A program made the position numbers and the translations under genes. A stretch of DNA of 64,000 nucleotides from Hordeum vulgare subsp. vulgare (lineage: Eukaryota > Streptophyta > Magnoliopsida > Poales > Poaceae), in the NCBI RefSeq assembly GCF_904849725.1, contig NC_058523.1, positions 166,390,689-166,454,688 of the forward strand, given 5' to 3'. Shown piece after piece: positions 1 through 10,911 of the stretch (position 1 is its first letter; every line of letters begins with the position of its first letter). Below the pieces are notes generated by a model. The model worked only from the letters and a program-made list of their open reading frames with translations. It had not been told where the DNA came from and did not search any database.

Positions 1-580
1 AGGACTCCACCTTCCAAACCAAGTGAATTTCGGTTTGGGAGGGGGAGACCTTCCCCCTTGGCTCGGCCGACTCCCTTGGGAGTCCTTGGACCCCAAGGCA
101 AGTCTCCCCCTCATAATGGGGTTTTAGGGCTGATTTGAGACAACTTTGCCACGGCAGCCCGACCACATATCTCCACGGTTTTACCTCTAGATCGCGTTTT
201 TGCGGAGCTCGGGCGGAACCCTGCTGAGACAAGATCATCACCAACCTCCGGAGCGCCGTCACGCTGCCGGAGAACTCTTCTACCTCTCCGTCTCTCTTGC
301 TGGATCTAGAAGGCCGAGATCATCGTCGAGGTGTACGTGTGCTGAACGCGGAGGTGCCGTCCGTTCGGCACTAGATCGTGGGACTGATCGCGGGATAGTT
401 CGCGGGGCGGATCGAGGGACGTGAGGACGTTCCACTACATCAACCGCGTTCACTAATGCTTCTACTGTACGGTCTACAAGGGTACGTAGATCACTCATCC
501 CCGCTCGTAGATGGACATCACCATGATAGGTCTTCGTGCGCGTAGGAAATTTTTTGTTTCCCATGTGACGTTCCCCAACA
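1..580 (+). repeat. Copia LTR, right part (Angela/WIS/BARE type), cut by the window start
   Basis: The segment ends at 580 in ACGTTCCCCAACA, the complement of the TGTTGGGTAACGT end of the LTR that starts at 36303, so both are ends of the same LTR class. The GC-rich block with CGCGTAGGAAATTTTT just before the end is typical of Angela/WIS/BARE LTRs (recognition, not alignment). No tRNA-Met primer site follows at 581, so this is a 3' LTR or a solo LTR rather than a 5' LTR. Short ORFs inside it are not genes. Confidence 0.75.
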
Positions 581-987
581 ATTTCACCGGTGCTCGGGTC
601 TCAAGAAGGCCACCACTTATCGGTTCCAAGCCAACCTTGACGGGCTCATCATCATCAGCCGATTAGTCATTTGCTCGCGATATGGAGGCGGATGGCTTCA
701 ATTCCCGACACTCAAGGTTGAGTTATCCAAATATGAATGAATATCATTCGGTTTTTTTAAATATGCATCGAATTTATTCAATATTGAATTTCGAGTGAAC
801 TGCAGCCAGACATATGCGGCTAACTTTAAATGACCGGCTCCTACATTGGTGTTCACGGACTGGTCTTTCCTTATCCGCGGACAGATGCTGTGTTCGATTT
901 GCGGGTCGATATTGAAGATGCCCTAAAGATGCTCTTTGTTGGTTTATAAGGCTGATCGCCTCCGCTGTCGTCACTGAGATAGTCATG
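581..987. other. Unassigned spacer between the Copia LTR and the LINE
   Basis: I see no coding frame, RNA gene or terminal repeat here. About 720-800 is AT-rich. It may be the 5' leader of the truncated LINE or older host DNA. The first five bases (ATTTC) would be the target duplication of the LTR if that LTR is complete on this side. Confidence 0.5.
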
Positions 988-2676
988 CTGGCTGACGACC
1001 TGTGCATCGTCAAGCATTTCCCTGAAGCCTACCTGGTGTGCTTTTTCCACCAGCACTACTACGTGGACGCTGTCGGCCGCGGGGACATCCCGTTCTGTGA
1101 CACCAGGTTGCAGTTGCGCCCCTGACGGCTTGAGGCGCACTCCAAGCAGGTGGATCTCGTCCACCACATTCGACTGTGCCTTGACGGGCTCCCACTGCAG
1201 GCCTGGGACGAATACGTTGTCGCACAAGCCATTGGACCGGGGTGGTCCATCGACTACATCGAAACAGCGTCGAAGCTCAAGACGGACACGGATGTCCTAG
1301 GGTTGTGGGCATGGACAGCCTCGCCCACAAACGTGCCACGCGTGAACTGGGTGATCCTGCCAGCGCGTGCTGGGGGTCAGTCCATCATCGGTCGTCGTGG
1401 GCTGGAGCGTCGGGTGATCATTCACTTGTCAATCCATGAAGACCACACACGCGGCCCAAGGCTCGTATGCAAGGGGTACAATTACCAAAAGGGTGTCGTG
1501 GACGGTGAGCGGCAGGCACGCGACCCCCACGAGCGCATCTCGCGCCCCGTAGACCACCACCGGGGCGACCATGATGACGACCCTCGGCGTAGTCGTGATG
1601 ATTGAGAACGTCGCGACCGCTTCAACTCCAGGAGTCGCGATGGATGGGGTGACCGCATCCGGCGCAGCCTCTCATGCCATACAAGGGACAAATCGCATGA
1701 CAACCGCCGTGATGAAGGGCTCGATGGGCGACGGAGGGCGGTGGCCTCCGCCGCGTTGCTGAGACAGCCGCTGCTGCGGAGCCTCCGGTGGTGCTCCTGG
1801 GCTCCGGGTCTTCTAGTGGGGAGGAGGCCCATGCCCTCGAATTGCTGCCACGGTAGGGCCCTTTTCTGCCTGCAAAGGGATGCGGTCACAGCCCGGCGTA
1901 CACCCGCTGCCACATGCTGCACGTCACCGCTCTGAGGAGGCCCGTACACTGTCGGCCTCTCCTCCACTGTCGCCCATGACAGTGCTCCCGTCATCGCCTC
2001 GATCCAAAAGAAGTGAAGGCCGTCCTTCCCTGCTATCGTTGGCACGACCAAGACAGACGCTGCTTTGGCTATGCTCTCCAGTCACGTTTCAGGAGCCGGG
2101 GCTGTCTCCTGCCAAGCCGCCAGGTTTTGAGGCATCCCCAACGCCTCCTTTGGTGTCCACCGGACCGCTACGGCGCACGCCATCGCCAAGACAGCTCCGC
2201 ACAAGGGCTGCTGATAGTGATGTTGTGGGCTAACAATGCATTGCTTCTCTCTTTGAAGAGCGTCAGGATGCCGTACTGCCATCCCCTGCTCCATCTCCTC
2301 CAAGGGTACCGACACACCGTTGGAAAACAATGGTTGGGATCGCTATATCCCATGCCGGTGGAGGTTTCTCCATCACACAGATGTGCGCTGGAGGCCGTCC
2401 AAGGCGGCTCCGGCTGCCCGGGCAGCTGAGCTACTTGTGTGTCGTAGTCTGGGCATCGTCAAAGACGGGGAAGACGTCACTGCTGCTGCACTAGATGCTT
2501 TCGCGGAGCGATTCAAGGACCAACTGCTACTTGATGTAATAGTTGCCATGCGCGACCTATTTAAGCTGGACAATTGCAGCGCAACGGATGTCGAGGAGGC
2601 CCTCATCGTCCATGGAGGAAGAGGTGCGTTGGACATGGAACCAACCGTTCAAGATACAGAGCAGGAGGCCAGCTGA
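988..2676 (+). pseudogene. LINE ORF1 relic (DUF4283-type nucleic-acid-binding protein)
   Basis: From 988 the + strand encodes a DUF4283-like domain: phrases such as HFPEAYLVCF, then HIRLCLDGLPLQAWD around 1160-1210, match ORF1 of grass non-LTR retrotransposons, which in this family coats the LINE RNA. The frame carries a TGA at 1123-1125 where the family has Trp. It continues through an Arg/Asp-rich tail to 1605, after which frames change. A second recognisable block, 2400-2676, holds the C-terminal helix-rich segment of the same protein (LGIVKDGEDVTAAALDAF) and ends in TGA. No CCHC zinc knuckle is visible. The start is missing, so the LINE is probably 5'-truncated. ORF2 begins about 300 bp downstream on the same strand, the usual LINE order. 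Confidence 0.75.
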
Positions 2677-2972
2677 GTGCAGATCACTGTGTGTAACCTA
2701 GGGTCTTTAGTTTCTTATGTTAGCAAACATCAGTATCTGTTCACGTATTTCGTCCATGTGTAAGGGAGCTCCATGTGCTTGGAACAAGCCATGTATTGGG
2801 CCATGGCCTTGTATCCGTACCAATCATGCTCATACCTTCTCAGTAAGGTTTTCTGCTACTGCTGTTGTTTGGCCTGTCAAGGCTTGCTTCTATCTGCCAA
2901 CTACCAAGAAGTTATGGTTAAAAGATCTGAATACAGGGTGCCTCTGGTTACATAATGTTAGAACAACCAATT

Positions 2973-3925
2973 AATTTTCTGAGATGGAACGTGAGGGGTC
3001 TTAACTGCCAAGATCGGCGCACCATTGTCAACGCCACGATTGCATCCTCATCTTGCCATATCATTTGCCTCCAAGAGACAAAACTCGACAATGTTGCCCC
3101 ATTCACGGCAGCCTTTTAGGGTGGGCAGAAGTTGCGTAGCTTTGCCGAACACCCTACAGTTGGTACTAGGGGAGACATCTCGCTACTTTGGGACGACCTT
3201 CTTCTTGATATTTCCAGCATCACCTTCACTTCGTTCTGCCTATCCGCCATGGTCGAGTTGAGAGGGACCGACATGTTATTCAAGATCACTACCGTCTATG
3301 GCCCCACGGATCCTGGTTATAAAGACGATTTTTTTGACGAGCTTCTGTGTCAGAAACCACCGCTCGGGGTGGCTTGGATCGCCATTGGAGATTTTAACCA
3401 AATATATAGGGCGAGAGAGAAGAATAAGAGGAATGTTAACCGTCGCATGGTAAATTGATTCTGGGTTGTATTGCAGAGCTCTGACCTCAAAGAAATCCAC
3501 CTCCAAAACCGAAGATTCACTTGGAGCAACGAGAGGGCAAACCCAACCCTATGCAAGCTAGACTCCTTGTTCAGCAATGCCGAATGGGATGCAATTTTCA
3601 ACACGCATATTCTACATGCACTCTCCTCCACCCTCTCTGACGATTGTCTGCTTCTCCTTGTCGACGACAAAGGGACGAGAAGGCCGAGAGTTTTTAAATT
3701 CGGAAATTTTTGGGCGTCCATACAAGGTTTCCATGAGGTGGTTCTGAGGGCGTGGAACGAAAGGGTTGACCACACAGAGCCATGCCAAATCCTTTTTCAC
3801 AAGCTCAAAAAGACGGCGCTCTGCCTCTCAAAATGGAGTAGAGGCCTCTTCTCAAGGGCAAGAGTTAAATACCAAGCTGCCCTATTGGTCATTCTACGCG
3901 TGGACATCTCCCAAGAAAACAGACT
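2973..3925 (+). pseudogene. LINE ORF2, endonuclease half (interrupted by a Copia insertion)
   Basis: One continuous frame encodes an APE-type endonuclease, which in living LINEs nicks the target DNA to prime reverse transcription. Visible motifs in order: RWNVRGLN at the N-terminus, CLQETKL, VYGP near 3294, GDFN at 3388-3399, and the place of the catalytic SDH at 3636-3644, which here reads Ser-Asp-Asp, so the active-site His is lost. Two in-frame stops interrupt it: TAG at 3117-3119 and TGA at 3456-3458. The protein runs on through the linker towards the RT and breaks at 3925, where the Sirevirus LTR begins. The same frame resumes after the second target-duplication copy at 18318, so insertion alone did not shift the LINE frame. 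Confidence 0.85.
3921..3925. repeat. Target site duplication AGACT, left copy
   Basis: AGACT precedes the LTR at 3926 and is repeated exactly at 18313-18317 after the other LTR. A 5-bp duplication is what Copia integrase makes. Confidence 0.95.
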
Positions 3926-5327
3926 TGAAAGTGCATTATATCGACTAGAGGGGGGTGAATAGGAGATTTTTAGAATTCCATAACTGAGGAAATTCCTTTT
4001 GAGGAAATTCCTCACTGATGACTAACTTACAGCGGAAACAGTTAAGGACCAGTCGTGCAAACGTTCACAACAGCAGAATTATAGAGTGAAGATTATGAAA
4101 ACAGATTGCACAGTAAGCAGGCACGCAGAATACAGATGATGATTAACTCAAGTGAAGAATTTGGGGTTGAGGAAATTCAGAGAAAGTCTTCAGCAAATTC
4201 TTCAAACAGTCACAGTGAATGTCATCAACACATAATATAGAGAATGTAAAGAGTTGAGGAATTAGAACCCGATTCTTGGTGAAGACTGTTGTTGATGACC
4301 CAGTTCCAATTGCTGTGACAGTTGTACATCTGGTTTGGAGCGGCTTGGTATTGAAACCAAAGGACACCCAGTCCCGGGACACACAGTCCCTACCGTATTC
4401 TCCTTGAGCTAAGGACACACAGTCCCTACCGTATTCTTCAGGGCAGACTTCCAAACCCTCACAAACTCGGTCACCCGACAATCCACAATTGACTGCTGGA
4501 TTGCTCTAGACCATGACGCCTAACCGTCTGGAGGATGCACAGTCCTCAAAGGTAAAAGGCTTCAATCCCACACAGGAACAACTTCTTCAGTGATCCTCAA
4601 TCACTAGGTTTGGTTTGTGGTTTCGGTGGGTGGTGTATTTCCTCACTGATGATTTACTCTCGAAGGCTCTGAGGAGTTGGGTTGCTCTTATGACAAGTGT
4701 CAGTTTCTAACAGAGCAGCCAACCAGCTAGTGGTTGTTTGGGGCGGCTATTTATAGCCTGGGAGCATCCCGACATGATTTTACATTAATGCCCTTAAATA
4801 ATATGACCGTTGGAGTGGATAAGACCAGTGACTTGGCGTGGCTATCAAAACGGTCGGGACCCTCAACTGTGAGAGTCCTCATGTCACTCATATTCCTCAC
4901 TTGAGGCTTTTGGTAGGATTTGGCTTGGGTTGAGCATCATGAGGAAATGCATTCCATAGCGTTACTTTGACCCCCTTTAACAGTACGGTGTTCCTATTCA
5001 TCAATTGCGAAGAAAGTAAAACAGAAAACTTAAATCTTCATGCTTCAATTTCTTCAAAATGATTTTCTTCAGGAACCACCGATCTTCTCAATATCAATGT
5101 CTTCATGAGGAATATCAATTTCATCGCAGATTCCTTGTGATTCATTTCTTTAGCTTCAGACCAATTTCTTCAACTGAAAATATACATTTTTAGGGGTCGA
5201 TATTCTTCAAATATCTCAAACTCCTCAATGACTTATAGATCCTGTGTATACTCACAAACACATTAGATACTTAACCTATAAGTCTTCAAACCACCAAAAT
5301 CACTAAGGGGCACTAGATGCACTTACA
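3926..5327 (-). repeat. Sirevirus-1 3' LTR
   Basis: Starts TGAAAGTGCATTATATCG and ends CACTTACA on the + strand; it pairs with 16889-18312. The right edge abuts the polypurine tract, which makes this the 3' LTR of a minus-strand element. It holds a G6 run at 3950-3955 and near-palindromic GAGGAAATTCCTC words around 3985-4015. Around 4410-4435 it carries a second copy of the CACACAGTCCCTACCGTATTC phrase where the 5' LTR has unrelated sequence. Confidence 0.93.
4747..4756 (-). promoter_or_regulatory. TATA box of the 3' LTR
   Basis: The minus strand reads CTATAAATAG inside the LTR; the same box is at 17732-17741 in the 5' LTR. Confidence 0.7.
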
Positions 5328-5342
5328 ATCTCCCCCTTTTTG
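5328..5342 (-). other. Polypurine tract of Sirevirus-1
   Basis: On the minus strand AAAAAGGGGGAGAT lies directly before the TGTAAGTG start of the 3' LTR: the plus-strand primer site. Further AGGGGGAG-like tracts occur upstream in element orientation at about 5516-5523 and 5785-5795. Confidence 0.85.
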
Positions 5343-5835
5343 GTGGTTGATGACAATTAGGTTAAGTCTTCAACAGGGATCAAAAAATATGAAGTGTAAA
5401 TACTCATTTGAGGAATTTGAAAACAAGATTCACAGAGACTCTCTCTGAAGATGTGCATACCTTGAGGATTCTGCTTTTATAGCAGATGCACATTGATGAT
5501 TTATATCATGGAGATCTCCCCCTGAATCTTGTAAATCATGCATACATATAACATATCATATGAAGAAAATGAAGATGCATGATGGCAAATGGTATCTGAC
5601 GAATTCCAGCATGCGTGCATTAAAACTTGACGAATAAGCATGCGAAGAAAAACGTTCAAAAGCGTCAGAGTACCATCGGGCTTAAGTTACAACTCATTAC
5701 AGAAAAACTTCAGAAGAGCCAAGAGTTTGTAACTTAATTATAGTTCATAGGTCCCAAAAATAAATCCCGTCTGAATACTAACTCTCAAGTTTCTCCCGCT
5801 TTGTCATCAAGTGACAAAAAGGGACAAACTGAGGA

Positions 5836-8800
5836 CTAACGCCCGTGAAGACTCCATTTCTTGGCGGTTGATGAACATCCTTGGCGCTTCGTGGGTGTAG
5901 TCTTCTTCCTTGGGCCTGTTGCGGTGTCGAGTTGTTCCTCTTCAGATTCGGCGGTGCGGAATGACGAGAAGGAGCTGTCTTCAAGATCTGGCACTGGAAT
6001 GGGCCTGAACTTCTTCTTGGGAGTCCACGACCAGTCAAAGTCCTGCTCAAAGTTCAATTCTTCAAGCTCAATCTGGGTCTTCAGATGTGCAAGGGTAGCC
6101 CAGGTGCGATCAAAAACCTCATGCAGATAGTGATGATTAATCTTCATAGAGTTCTGGGTTTCAGTGAGGGTTTTCAAAATGGCACCAAACTGGCGTTTGA
6201 CCCATTTGTGGTTGTGATCCACCTTCTGATGAAGACTGAGGAGAAGCTCTCTGGTGTTTAGCACGCGAGGAGGAACAGGGCTGGGTGGATGAGTCTCAGT
6301 ATCGTCCCATGAAGAATATGCGTCTGGCTCTTTAAATTGACCATCAAGCGGTCTGCTGCCTTCATCAATCACAGACTTTCCTTTTCCCTCAATGGGCTCG
6401 AAAGTCTTCTTGTTGACCCGGATAGGAGGCATATAACCAACATGGTTCTGGAAATCTACATGGAAGTTGATGCCTGTCCTTGTCCTGAGGAATCTCATGA
6501 TCCATGGGGCATAAATTTTGTGATCATAGGGGCACATTGCATTGTCAGCCAAAGTCCTCAAGAAGAAATCATGGATATTCATGGGAATACCGTGAATGAT
6601 GTTGAATAGGATATTCTTCATGAGGCCGACGACATCTTCTTCATCATCATGGCCTTTCATTGGCGCTAGCACACTGCAGAGAATGCGGTAGACAGACCGT
6701 GGTGTGTATTTGAGCTCATGGACGAGGAATGTGGTTCTTGAGGGTTTGCAGGCAGCCAATGGCTTCATGAGCACTTCCATCATTCCATTGGGCAGCTCAC
6801 GCTCACCATAAAGCTTCACTGCCCCGTCTGAAGGAATTGGTACGGGCAGTTCTCTGAGGAGTTCAGACGCTGGAGCCTTGTAGTGAGTGTTTTGGGTCAT
6901 CCAGTCGAACACCCAAGTGTTGATGTCATCAGCATTGCCCGAGATGTGTAGAGTTGCATAGAACTGAAGAATAAGCTCACTATTCCAATCTGATATGTCT
7001 GAGCACATAGGGAGCAAACCTGCATCATGGAGTACACTGAGGACTGGTTCCATGCAGGGAATTTCTTCAAGTTCATCATGAGGAATGTGCCTGTGCTGGA
7101 ATATCTTGTTGCGTCCACAGAGCACAGAAGCATAATAGTTCATCTGAGTCCTGGTCCAAAACTTCAGATGCCTCATTTGAGGATCGTCATAGGGATTCTC
7201 TCCGATGAAATACATGCGTTCCTCAAAGAAATTTTCTTTCTGAAACTTTGGCCGCTTCGAGAATGGAAGGCGCTGAACTGGCTTGATATTGTGCTGAGGA
7301 ATGGGAGGGGAAACAACCATGGCAGTCTCTGGGTTGAGCACAATGAATTCATTGGCACAATGAACATTTTCTTCAGCAGTTTCCTCAGGTTGAGGAATTT
7401 CATCAGCTGGTATTTCTTGCTCTGGCTGAGCTTCATGCTGAGGAATTTCTTCTTCCTTCTCAGCTTGAGGAGTTTGGTCAGCCTGTTCAGTGGGAGGAGC
7501 CTGCTCAGACTGCACATTTTCTTCAGCTTGGTTTTCATCAGCTGACTTTGTGGCAGAAGCAGATTCATCAGCTCTGCAACTGAAGCTTGAGTAGTCTCTA
7601 TCTGAGGAACATGAGGTTGAGGACTTTCATCAATCTGGATTTCCTCATCAGTATGCTCCTCAGAGGCAGCATCCTTCATTTCCTCATCTGCCCTTGTAGT
7701 TTGGTCACCAATGACGACCATTTCATATGAAGGTGCAACATTTAGAGGCACCGGGTCCAGAGGGGCAGATTCTTCAGTTTCCTTGAGGCGTTTTGCCTCA
7801 ATCTTTTCTTCTGTTGAGGAAGCTTTTCTCTTCTCCGCTTCCTTCTCAGCAGCTCTTGTCTTTTTCGCGTCTGATGCAGACGGGATTACCTTCTTCACCT
7901 TTGAAACTTTTGGTGAAGGTGTTTTCTCTACAGATTCTTCAGCTGGTAGTGAGGAACCAGCTGGAACAGAGTCATCAGCCTGGTTTGGTGAAGCAGCTGG
8001 ATCAGGAGCAGTTGCATCAGGGGTTGCAGTTTCATCAGGAGCGGTCTCGGTGATGATTTCTTCAATGACCGGCTCATCAGCACGGCGCTCTTGGTGTTGT
8101 TCCTCACCTTGAGGAATTTCCTCCTCATCAGGAGATGCATCTTCTGGCTGCTCAACCAGGGGCTGAGGAGTTGGTGCTGGTTGTGGGTGTCGCTTGTTGT
8201 AGTCATCAACAGCACTAGTGGCTAGTTTGATGAAATTGCGCTTGATGCTTTTGCGGTCTGACAGTTTGTCACACTTGTCAGTCAAGACTTGCAACTCTGC
8301 CTGGGTTGACACCAATGCTTCAGGCATCAGCTTGAGGAGATTTTGCCTGAGGAATTTCTCCTTTCTGGCCTTTGCAATCTTTGCCTGCTTGGCCTTCTGT
8401 TCCTTCCACTTGGCTTTGTTTATGAAGGTGGCCACCATGTGGCTGACGCCAGGAGGAAGATTCAAATCATCAATGGGTGTGTTTGGGTCTTCATACCATA
8501 CATTGATGAAGTCGAGGAGGACCTTGGGGTCCATGGCCAGAGGAATAGCACTGCCTGATGCTTGTGCTACCCTTTCTTGCTTGTTCCTGATGATGGCTTC
8601 AAGGGATTGATCATCATAATCATCACTTCCCTCTGATGCAGACAGGACTGCGATGATTTTGCTGAGGCTTGGCAGAGGTGCAGGTTCAGTAGTTGCCAAA
8701 GTCTTCACAAGGGGTGATGAAGACTTTGTCTCCGAGCTAGTTGCAGCTGGGAGTGAGGAGCTGGAGCTGGCAGTCGTAGGCTTCACAACTTTCTTCTGTA

Positions 8801-9554
8801 CTGGTTTTGGAGGTGGAGCTGAGGGCTTTGGTGTAGATGAGATAGGTGCTGAGGGTTTTGGCGCTGATGGTTTTGGTGTTGACGGTTTTGGAACCGAGGG
8901 TTTTGGAGCTGAGGGTTTTGTGACAGAAGCCTGTCCAGACTTCTCTTGAGGCTTTGGAGCCTTTGACTTTGATGGCGCAGACTGCTTTTGAGGAATCTCT
9001 GAGCCAGAAGTTTCTGCTGCTGACGAATGAGTAGCACCAGAGGCAGCAGCTGAGGTTTCATTGAATTTCTTCACTGCTGTTTCGGCTTGCTTCTTGAGCT
9101 TGGCCAGATGCCTTTCTTTTTCATCTGGGTAGTCATCAAGTGTCATAAGACTTGAGGGATGATCTACTTGATGATCCTCAAGTGGAGCCCTTCTGCCAGG
9201 AGGCTTCAAAGCGAATTTCTTCGCATATTTTGGGGTCACAAACCTGTACTCCTTCGACTCCTTTGCCCATCTGCGTTCAATTTTCTGCAGCCTAATATTT
9301 CTTTTAGCCATTGTCTCAGGTTCTTCATTAGGCGTGCAATAGTCCATGTATATGTCATCAGGAATATCAACAACTGTGTTCTGCTCGAGTTTCTTTCCTC
9401 CCTTCTGTTTCCTTTCTTCCTCCATTTTCTTCAGACGAGGAATTTGCTGATGATTTTGAACTCTTGAAGATTCAGATGAGCCTTGAAGAGTTTCTTCCAG
9501 AAATGCTGCAAATGAGTTAATGTGATGAGAACCGAGAGATTCATCAGCTGACAT
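5836..9554 (-). pseudogene. Sirevirus env-like ORF, split by a frameshift
   Basis: Two overlapping minus-strand frames (start codon at 9554; second frame ending at 5836) together cover the env-like region found after pol in Sireviruses. Its function is unknown. The upstream part is charged and low in complexity: Glu/Lys-rich stretches, a run of Lys-Pro-Ser-X-Pro repeats (about 8800-8935) and probable coiled coils. The downstream part is globular, with a WNxExIxQFxxTxH motif near 6960-7000 that recurs in Sirevirus-2. The frame changes near 7575, consistent with a one-base indel. I see no signal peptide and no convincing membrane segment, so 'env-like' is a positional name only. The ATG at 9554 lies a few bases after a TTCACAG acceptor-like site, and a TATA box sits about 620 bp upstream (10175-10184). 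Confidence 0.8.
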
Positions 9555-10911
9555 GTGTGTACCTGTGAACAGAGTATAGTTGCGAGGAATTTGCAGAGGT
9601 CATATGCGTTCTCAGATTTGAAGAAAATGAAAAAGTTTGACAGTTTGAGGAATATAACCAGTGGTTGAGGAATTTTCTTAAGCATACTGTTCTTGGGTTC
9701 CAGAGTTGTACAGATCCAAAAATTCGCACAATTGAGGAATCTCGTGAAAATCTTAGATGCTTAGCTAGTTCATCAATGATTGTGGTGATGGATAGTGTTT
9801 GAGGAATCATGTGCGCATCGTATCTTGAGGAAAAACAGATTTCACATGGGAGAGGTAAAATTTCAGATCTAATCTGCTGTAAAAATGGGATATATTTACC
9901 CTGGAAGGTGCGAACAAAGAACACAAAAGGTGGTTTTGGAGAGGCTCTTCGGTCAAGTGTCCAATGCACCCTAACTTGGCAGCAGAGGACGTCTACGGCG
10001 GCGGCGGACGTAGATGTTCCGACTCTGGCGTGATCCTGGCGGCGAAAAGGTTGAGGCAGTGAAGCTCTTCCTTGCCGGCGACAAGACAAGCAGCGGTGGC
10101 GCTAGGGTTCGATGGAGAGTGTGATGGAAGGAGAGCGATGAGGCGAAGAAGATGATACCGAGGGGGATAAGGACCTATTTATAGCCCGAAAGTTACTGTT
10201 TGGCGCGAAAGTTTCGGACCGAATAGCCCTTGCCTCTACGTCTCCGCAGGACACGTGTAGCTCCCGTACGATGCGGTGGAGATAGTGGAGATCGTGGTTA
10301 TCCGATCTTGGGAAGTGGGGGTTCAGTTACTGTTCCTTTGAAGAAAACAATTTTTGAGGATTTGAGGATTTTTTTACCAAATCATCAGCTGACAAGGATG
10401 CAGTGAGGATTTTGAACAAATTTTCAAGTAGAACGCATATGAAGAATTGAATAGACTGGAAAAGTATAGCATAGAGGGAAAGCAGGGTCCGATCACATTC
10501 ACTTAGCAGAAACATCAACTTGAAGAAATAGCAATAAGTGAATGCTGTTGAGGACTAGAAATCACAGTCTACCTAGGCAAATGAAAGTCATCAAGTGTTT
10601 TTGAAGATTTTTTAATAGATCATCACAATGAAGAATAACTATTTTGAAGAAAAAAATGCATTGTGAGGTAACTGATCATTTGAAGAAAATCAACTTTAGG
10701 AATTTCACATTGGGCGGTGGCGTTACCCACCATATAAGAATGTTGATTATAGACGCCGCGTACAATTGTCGTAGGGCCCTGAGAATCAATTTCTTCGTTA
10801 ATTTCTTCACATTCAGAGTGACTTTCTTCATTGGTTGAAGAAAATCGTTTCATCATGTGTTGCACATCTAAGTCATCAACTTTGCATAAGTGTTAGGATG
10901 TGTGCATGTTT
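9555..10911 (-). other. Spacer between pol and the env-like ORF of Sirevirus-1
   Basis: Non-coding in element orientation. It contains the internal TATA box at 10175-10184, a GC-rich leader with Arg-rich pseudo-frames at about 9960-10100, and many short TGAGGA / TCATCA words like the rest of the element. Short ORFs here on either strand do not resemble known proteins. Confidence 0.6.
10175..10184 (-). promoter_or_regulatory. Internal TATA box upstream of the env-like ORF
   Basis: The minus strand reads CTATAAATAG, identical to the 10-bp TATA box of this element's own LTRs, about 620 bp before the env-like ATG at 9554. It could drive a separate env-like transcript; this is inferred from sequence only. 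Confidence 0.5.

Noticed and set aside
231..239. AAGATCATC as a 5' target duplication matching the bases after the LINE A-run
   Set aside because: It lies inside a Copia LTR well upstream of the LINE coding sequence; nine bases can match by chance.
1482..2051. 189-codon minus-strand open frame
   Set aside because: It is the reverse shadow of the Arg/Asp-rich LINE ORF1 tail on the + strand.
10623..10865. 80-codon minus-strand ORF between pol and the env-like ORF
   Set aside because: Short, no recognisable domain, and in a spacer full of the element's low-complexity words.
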